A stretch of 64,000 nucleotides of DNA, taken from positions 682,001 to 746,000 of the forward strand of contig NZ_MZMU01000012.1 in the NCBI RefSeq assembly GCF_004123835.1, given 5' to 3'. This document shows, piece after piece, positions 60,055-64,000 of this stretch (its first letter is position 1; each line of letters begins with the position of its first letter). A program made the translations under genes and the position numbers. A model generated the notes under the pieces. It had not been told where the DNA came from. It ran no database searches and saw only the letters and a list, made by a program, of their open reading frames with translations. The DNA is from Rhizobium leguminosarum. Its GTDB lineage: Bacteria; Pseudomonadota; Alphaproteobacteria; Rhizobiales; Rhizobiaceae.

Positions 60055-60537
60055 TTGGCCGTCGCTTTTACCAAGGAAGAGAGTTTCGAAACCGCTTCGG
60101 AAACCCTGCTGCCCGATCGTCCGATTTCGGCGCATCCGAACCTTGTTACGGAAGCAGGACTGAAGGCTCTCGAGCGGCAGTTCAAAGAGGCTCGCGAGGC
60201 CTATGATGGCGCGATCACCATCGAAGACGTGAACGAACGGCGGCGGCAGACAGCCAATCCCTTGCGTGATCTTCGCTACTTAGCCGCAAGACTTCGCACC
60301 GCCCAGCTCATGCCTTTCCCTACGTCAATCGACACCGTCGCCTTTGGCGGCATGGTGACTTTCCGTCGTGACGACGGGCGCGTGCAGACCTATCGTATCG
60401 TCGGAGAGGACGAAGCCGACCCCAAGGCCGGATCGATTTCCTACGTCTCCCCGGTGGCGCGGTTGCTGATGGGCAAGGCTGTCGGCGATGTGGTGGAGAC
60501 AGGCGGCCAGGAACTGGAAATCATCGCCATCGCATAG
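60055..60537 (+). CDS. GreA/GreB family transcription factor-like protein
   Basis: The 160-aa protein has the Gre arrangement: an N-terminal coiled-coil (LVTEAGLKALERQFKEAREA and NERRRQTANPLRDLRYLAAR) and the C-terminal FKBP-like domain (VAFGGMVTFRRDDGRVQTYR then GSISYVSPVARLLMGKAVGD). The acidic tip pair needed for cleavage rescue is not clearly present (AITIEDVNE), so it may be a Gre-like regulator (Rnk/GreA type) rather than a cleavage factor. A TTG start at 60055 has ACGGAG upstream. Confidence 0.82.
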   Translation: MAVAFTKEESFETASETLLPDRPISAHPNLVTEAGLKALERQFKEAREAYDGAITIEDVNERRRQTANPLRDLRYLAARLRTAQLMPFPTSIDTVAFGGMVTFRRDDGRVQTYRIVGEDEADPKAGSISYVSPVARLLMGKAVGDVVETGGQELEIIAIA

Positions 60538-60644
60538 GAGAGTGCTATTCGCGTAGCTCTCATTATTTTGGTACCGTTTGGTACTTTATTTATCGAACCT
60601 TTACCATCCGTGGCTAGAACGATGGCACTCCATCATCGAAAGTC

Positions 60645-61004
60645 ATGCTCATGGTCAGCGCAATTTCCAGTTCTGCATCCACCATTTTGAGTTCAGCCGT
60701 TTCAACCTCGTCTTCCAGTTCGTCTGACCAACGTGCCTCTCTCGAGGCGCAGCTTGCCGAAAAGCAGGCAGCCCTGTCGGAAACGCAGGACGAGCAAGAG
60801 AAGACCGCAATCAAAAAATCTATCGCGACGCTGGAAGCTAAGATTGCCAAGCTCGAAGCGAGCGAGAGCAGCCAAAGTCAGGCGTCTGCTGCATCGAAGC
60901 CTGCCGGTGACGCTCCGAAAGAACTTTCCGGCGAAAGCGAGCGTATCGGCACCACGAATTTTGACGAGGCCAGCGAGTTCGGCAGCCGCACGGCTTACGT
61001 CTGA
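60645..61004 (+). CDS. Ser-rich coiled-coil protein of unknown function
   Basis: The 119-aa protein begins with a Ser-rich N-terminus (SAISSSASTILSSAVSTSSS), then a coiled coil, SLEAQLAEKQAALSETQDEQ and KTAIKKSIATLEAKIAKLEA, and ends with a Gly/Ser/Ala-rich region and EFGSRTAYV. I recall only unnamed rhizobial relatives. No signal peptide or cysteine is seen. The start among two nearby ATGs is uncertain. It is convergent with the ArgP-type regulator. Confidence 0.6.
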   Translation: MLMVSAISSSASTILSSAVSTSSSSSSDQRASLEAQLAEKQAALSETQDEQEKTAIKKSIATLEAKIAKLEASESSQSQASAASKPAGDAPKELSGESERIGTTNFDEASEFGSRTAYV

Positions 61005-61052
61005 TAAAAGCGACACGGTCACCGGGATGATGCTGCATTTTTGAGTGATGCA

Positions 61053-61946
61053 TCAAAGACGGCGCTTGGCCACGGTGACGACTTCGCGTGTCAGATCCGC
61101 CAGGCGGTCGGCGGCGAGGCGATTTATCTGCCAGTAGAGCGGGACATCGAGCGGCGTGTCGGGCACCAGCTCGACCAGCCGTCCGGATGCGAGGTGCTCG
61201 CAGGTCAGTTGGGTCGGGTTCATTCCCCAGCACATGCCCGAAAGGCTGGCCTCGACGAAGCTCTGCGGCGAAGGCAGCCAGTGGGTGGGATAATCGAGAT
61301 CGCGTCCGAATGTTCGCCTGATCCAGCTGCTCTGCAGCCTGTCCTTTTGATCGAAGGTCAGCGCCGGAGCGTTGCGGATCGCCTCTGATGTCACGCCCTG
61401 CGGAAAATAGCGTGCGACGAAGTCGGGGGTTGCCGTTGCATGGTAACGCAGAACGCCGAGGGCAAAACGCCGGCATCCGCGGACCGGTTTTTCCAGGCTG
61501 GTGACGGCGGCGATCACCCGTCCGCGCTGGAGCCATTCGGCGGTATGGTCCTGGTCGTCGACGGCGACGTTCAGCAGATAGGAAGAGCTTTTGGCAAAAT
61601 TCGAGATGGCTTCGACGAACCATGTCCCGAGGCTGTCGGCATTCGTCGCTATTTGAAGCGTGACCCTTTGGCGTGGTTCGTCGGGATCGACGAGGGCCGG
61701 CAGTTGCCCGAAGAGTTCGGCTTCGAGCATGCCGACATTTTCCATATGGCGGCAGAGCCATTCTCCCTTTTCCGTCGCCGTGCACGGCGTGCCTCTGACG
61801 ATGAGGACGACGCCGAGACGCTCTTCGAGCTGCTTCACGCGCTGCGAAATGGCCGAAGGGGTCACGTTCAAGGCGGTCGCAGCTCTTTCGAAGCTGCCTG
61901 TCTGGACAATGGTTGCGACGGCGCGAAGAGCGGGATAGTCGAGCAT
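61053..61946 (-). CDS. ArgP/LysG-type LysR regulator
   Basis: The 297-aa LysR regulator has an N-terminal helix-turn-helix (FERAATALNVTPSAISQRVK, QLEERLGVVLIVRG) and an effector domain with LVNVAVDDQDHTAEWLQRGR in ArgP style, including the MNPTQLTCEHLASGRLVELV closing part. ArgP/LysG regulators switch on lysine/arginine exporters on binding these amino acids. It is divergent from a LysE-family exporter gene, 88 bp apart, which is the usual arrangement. Confidence 0.88.
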   Translation of the reverse strand: MLDYPALRAVATIVQTGSFERAATALNVTPSAISQRVKQLEERLGVVLIVRGTPCTATEKGEWLCRHMENVGMLEAELFGQLPALVDPDEPRQRVTLQIATNADSLGTWFVEAISNFAKSSSYLLNVAVDDQDHTAEWLQRGRVIAAVTSLEKPVRGCRRFALGVLRYHATATPDFVARYFPQGVTSEAIRNAPALTFDQKDRLQSSWIRRTFGRDLDYPTHWLPSPQSFVEASLSGMCWGMNPTQLTCEHLASGRLVELVPDTPLDVPLYWQINRLAADRLADLTREVVTVAKRRL

Positions 61947-62034
61947 GGATTAGTTTCGCTTAATCTGGGTAAGCTGGATTAATTAGCCTAATTCTCGAAA
62001 TAGCGATAGCGCAACCTCACCGAAATGAGGGGCG
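61947..62034. promoter_or_regulatory. argP-lysE divergent control region
   Basis: TTAGTTTCGCTTAATC (61951-61966) and a following GGATTAATTAGCC (61974-61986) are AT-rich dyad-like elements with T-N11-A spacing, as expected for a LysR binding box between the regulator and exporter genes. Precise sites cannot be assigned by eye. Confidence 0.4.
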
Positions 62035-62655
62035 TTGGCCGAAGAGATGAATTTTTCGATCTATGGAACCGGCCTGATGATGGGCCTCAGCCTGATCGTC
62101 GCCATCGGCGCGCAGAACGCCTTCATCCTCCGCCAGGGCTTACGCAACGAACATGTCTTTGCCGTCTGCTTCGCATGCGCCTTATCGGATGCCGCGCTGA
62201 TCGTGCTTGGCGTGACCAGCCTGCAGCAAATCGCCAGGTTCATGCCCTGGCTCGATCCTGTCATGCGCTACGGAGGAGCCGTATTTCTGGTCTGGTACGG
62301 GGCAAGAAGCCTCTATTCCGCCTTGCGGTCGTCCGCCGCACTGACAGCCGGGGAAGCCAAAACATCGAGCTTTCGGCAGACGCTCGCGACCTGCCTCGCA
62401 CTCACCTGGCTCAATCCGCATGTTTATCTCGACACCGTGGTGCTGCTCGGCACGATATCGACACGATATCCGGGCGAGCAGGCTTCTTTTGCAGCCGGGG
62501 CGGTGACGGGCTCCTTCCTGTTCTTCTTTTCGCTCGGATATGGCGCGAAGCGGCTGCGGCCGATCTTCTCGAAACCCTCATCCTGGCGCGTGTTGGAAAC
62601 GCTCGTCGCTTTCACGATGTGGATCATAGCGTTCAAGCTGCTGGGCGGGTTGTGA
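62035..62655 (+). CDS. LysE/ArgO family amino-acid exporter
   Basis: The 206-aa inner-membrane protein has the LysE-type spans: GLMMGLSLIVAIGAQNAFIL and RQGLRNEHVFAVCFACALSD near the N-terminus, YGGAVFLVWYGARSLYSALR in the middle, then LTWLNPHVYLDTVVLLGTIS. It most likely exports lysine or arginine under control of the divergent ArgP-type regulator. A TTG at 62035 with GAGGGG upstream is preferred; an ATG at 62047 would shorten it by four residues. Confidence 0.9.
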   Translation: MAEEMNFSIYGTGLMMGLSLIVAIGAQNAFILRQGLRNEHVFAVCFACALSDAALIVLGVTSLQQIARFMPWLDPVMRYGGAVFLVWYGARSLYSALRSSAALTAGEAKTSSFRQTLATCLALTWLNPHVYLDTVVLLGTISTRYPGEQASFAAGAVTGSFLFFFSLGYGAKRLRPIFSKPSSWRVLETLVAFTMWIIAFKLLGGL

Positions 62656-62668
62656 TCGCCGATCCGCT

Positions 62669-63880
62669 TCACGGCGTTTCGGTGGCAGGCTCCTCGTTCG
62701 ACGAGACGAACTTCAGGAATTGTTCCTGTGCGCGCGTCGGCATCCAATTGATGCGCAGGGTGAGGCCGATCGGTCGTGCCGTGTGGCTGAGGTCGAGCGG
62801 CAAAGCCTTGAGGAGGCCGCGGGACAATTCCGCCTGGGCCTGCAGGTAGGAAATGCAGCCGAGATGGTCCGTTCCGTTCAGCAATTCGCGCATCAGGATG
62901 AGCGAGCTCGATTCGACGATGCTCTTCGGCGGGTGGTCCAGACCCTCGAACAGGGCGTCGAAGTGCCGTCGTATCGGTGTGCCGCGCTGGCCGACGATCC
63001 ATGGATAGGCCGCGAGTTCCTCGACCGAGAGCTCCGAGCGTGCCGTCAGCGGATGGTTGCTGCCGGCGACGACGACCAGCGTATCGGTGAACAGGAAGCG
63101 TTGCTCGACGTCACCGATCGGTGCGGGATCACGCAACGCGCCAATCAGGAAATCGATCTCGCCGCGCCTGAGGCCGGCAAGCAGATCGGCATAGGGACCT
63201 TCCAGAATGTGGATCGGCGTGTTCGGACGCGATTTCCGGAACTCGGCGATAGCTCTCGGAAGCACGAAGGAGCGCGAAAGCGGCATCGCACCGACGACGA
63301 TCCGACCTGCTTCCTCTGAAAGCGTTTCGGCGAGATCCACCTCCGCCTGCGCCAGTTCGGCAAAGGCGAGGCGTGCGGCCTGTGCGAGCGTTCCGGCGGC
63401 GCGGGTGGCGACGATGCCGTAGGAGGTCCGCTCGAACAGCGGGCGGGCGGCTTCCTCCTCAAGCTGCGTCACCGCCCGGTGAACGGTGGGTTGGGCCAGG
63501 CCGAGCCTGCGAGCGGCAAGCGTGAAATTCTCGGCCTCGCGCACGGCGACGAGGGCCTGCAGCTGCGAGGTCGTCGCGACCATGCGAAGGCGCGGGCTGA
63601 GTTCGTTGAGGGCCGGATCGAGGAAACCGAAGGCTCTTCGCACACGCTTTGCGAGGACATCGCCCTGCGCATTGGCGAACAGTCCCTGCGGCGTCCTGGT
63701 GAACAGGGTCGTGCGCAGGCCGCGCTCTATCTTGGAGAGCGCCTGCGTGACCGCAGGCTGCGAGAGATGGCAGACATCGGCCGCCCGGGTGACGGAATTG
63801 GTGTCGACCACTGCCAGGAAGACCCGGAGGTGGCGGAGGTTATGCTGGACTTGCGATGCCTGAGATGCTGTCGGATTCAA
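62669..63880 (-). CDS. LysR-like regulator with two N-terminal helix-turn-helix domains
   Basis: The 403-aa protein has two LysR-type DNA-binding domains in tandem: one at about 16-75 (VTRAADVCHLSQPAVTQALS) and a second at about 105-165 (FTLAARRLGLAQPTVHRAVT), followed by a periplasmic-binding-like effector domain (FRKSRPNTPIHILEGPYADL). It is about 100 residues longer than a normal LysR. A TTG start at 63880 overlaps the stop of the gene to its right (TTGA), with GGAGCG upstream. The next gene on the left is lysE, convergent. Confidence 0.85.
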   Translation of the reverse strand: MNPTASQASQVQHNLRHLRVFLAVVDTNSVTRAADVCHLSQPAVTQALSKIERGLRTTLFTRTPQGLFANAQGDVLAKRVRRAFGFLDPALNELSPRLRMVATTSQLQALVAVREAENFTLAARRLGLAQPTVHRAVTQLEEEAARPLFERTSYGIVATRAAGTLAQAARLAFAELAQAEVDLAETLSEEAGRIVVGAMPLSRSFVLPRAIAEFRKSRPNTPIHILEGPYADLLAGLRRGEIDFLIGALRDPAPIGDVEQRFLFTDTLVVVAGSNHPLTARSELSVEELAAYPWIVGQRGTPIRRHFDALFEGLDHPPKSIVESSSLILMRELLNGTDHLGCISYLQAQAELSRGLLKALPLDLSHTARPIGLTLRINWMPTRAQEQFLKFVSSNEEPATETP

Positions 63881-64000
63881 GTCAAATTACGCTCCAGAAT
63901 GGCATCCGCCCGCGCTTCCAGAGAATTCTCCTCCGTGCGGATGTCCAATTCGCCGATCTGCCGCTGCCAGTCGGTCGTTGCCGAGGCCATGCGGTCCGGC
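63877..64000 (-). CDS. C-terminal end of an unidentified gene (cut by window edge)
   Basis: Reading leftward from the window edge, one frame stays open for about 40 codons and ends at TGA (63877-63879), giving TDWQRQIGELDIRTEENSLE then ARADAILERNLT. It overlaps the TTG start of the double-HTH regulator, suggesting an operon. The protein is not identifiable from this much. Confidence 0.45.
   Translation of the reverse strand, partial: PDRMASATTDWQRQIGELDIRTEENSLEARADAILERNLT

Overview
The window is high-GC DNA from an alphaproteobacterium, most likely a Rhizobium-type member of the Rhizobiaceae. This rests on an arsR/aqpS/arsC/arsH cluster built around an aquaglyceroporin, a GlpSTPQV-like ABC transporter beside dihydroxyacetone kinases, a DUF1127 protein, rhizobial-looking dispersed palindromes and frequent TTG/GTG starts. 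No tRNA, rRNA, CRISPR array, insertion sequence or replication origin was seen. The gene set is accessory: stress, detoxification, catabolism, efflux and many regulators. All family names are my own recognition from sequence; no database search was run.

Layout. 0-4.2 kb: a cut methyltransferase, then an organic-hydroperoxide unit (ohr, DUF3095, Nudix, ohrR) with three matching 15-bp operators, and a siderophore-interacting flavoprotein. 4.4-11.8 kb: small-molecule metabolism (GntR, alpha/beta hydrolase, VOC protein, epoxide hydrolase, TetR, NAD(P)H:quinone-type oxidoreductase, two esterases), with two gene remnants (Rap1a/Tai-like and isochorismatase-like). 12.0-12.5 kb: an AT-rich orphan gene. 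12.6-24.4 kb: one long minus-strand run in which a glycerol-type ABC importer leads into an ATP-type dihydroxyacetone kinase and a complete PEP-dependent one (DhaK, DhaL, and DhaM split into EIIA, HPr and EI). 24.4-31.7 kb: a 680-bp intergenic region with a strong terminator and two palindromes, then an MFS exporter, a receiver/HWE-type kinase, DUF924 and a large MscS-type channel.

31.7-36.2 kb: the arsenic operon arsR, LMW-PTP-type arsC, aqpS, glutaredoxin-type arsC, arsH and a frameshifted MFS gene, with a divergent Cys-tailed protein. 36.2-42.8 kb: an autoregulated DinB-TetR pair with a 9-bp coding repeat, a terpene-cyclase-like protein, two tandem double-receiver proteins (one with GGDEF), a GlxA-type regulator and a DUF1127 protein. 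43-60 kb: envelope and stress genes (MarC, MscS channel, DUF900 lipoprotein, membrane-anchored TPR protein, HlyD/DUF2955 efflux pair, SDR, a 901-aa glycosidase, DUF3300, DUF2950, DUF2171, DUF2945, DUF3008, Gre factor). 61-64 kb: an ArgP/LysE divergent pair and a LysR protein with two DNA-binding domains.

The most interesting signal is a 19-bp palindrome, GTATGTTACGGTAACATAC. It lies upstream of the membrane-anchored TPR protein, with close variants upstream of the HlyD/DUF2955 pair and the DUF3300/DUF2950 pair and a half-site upstream of the DUF900 lipoprotein. I read this as a possible undescribed envelope-stress regulon. The TPR protein has the layout of a CadC/ToxR-like one-component sensor: a possibly DNA-binding N-terminus, one membrane segment, then a FlgO/TolB-like and TPR sensor half.
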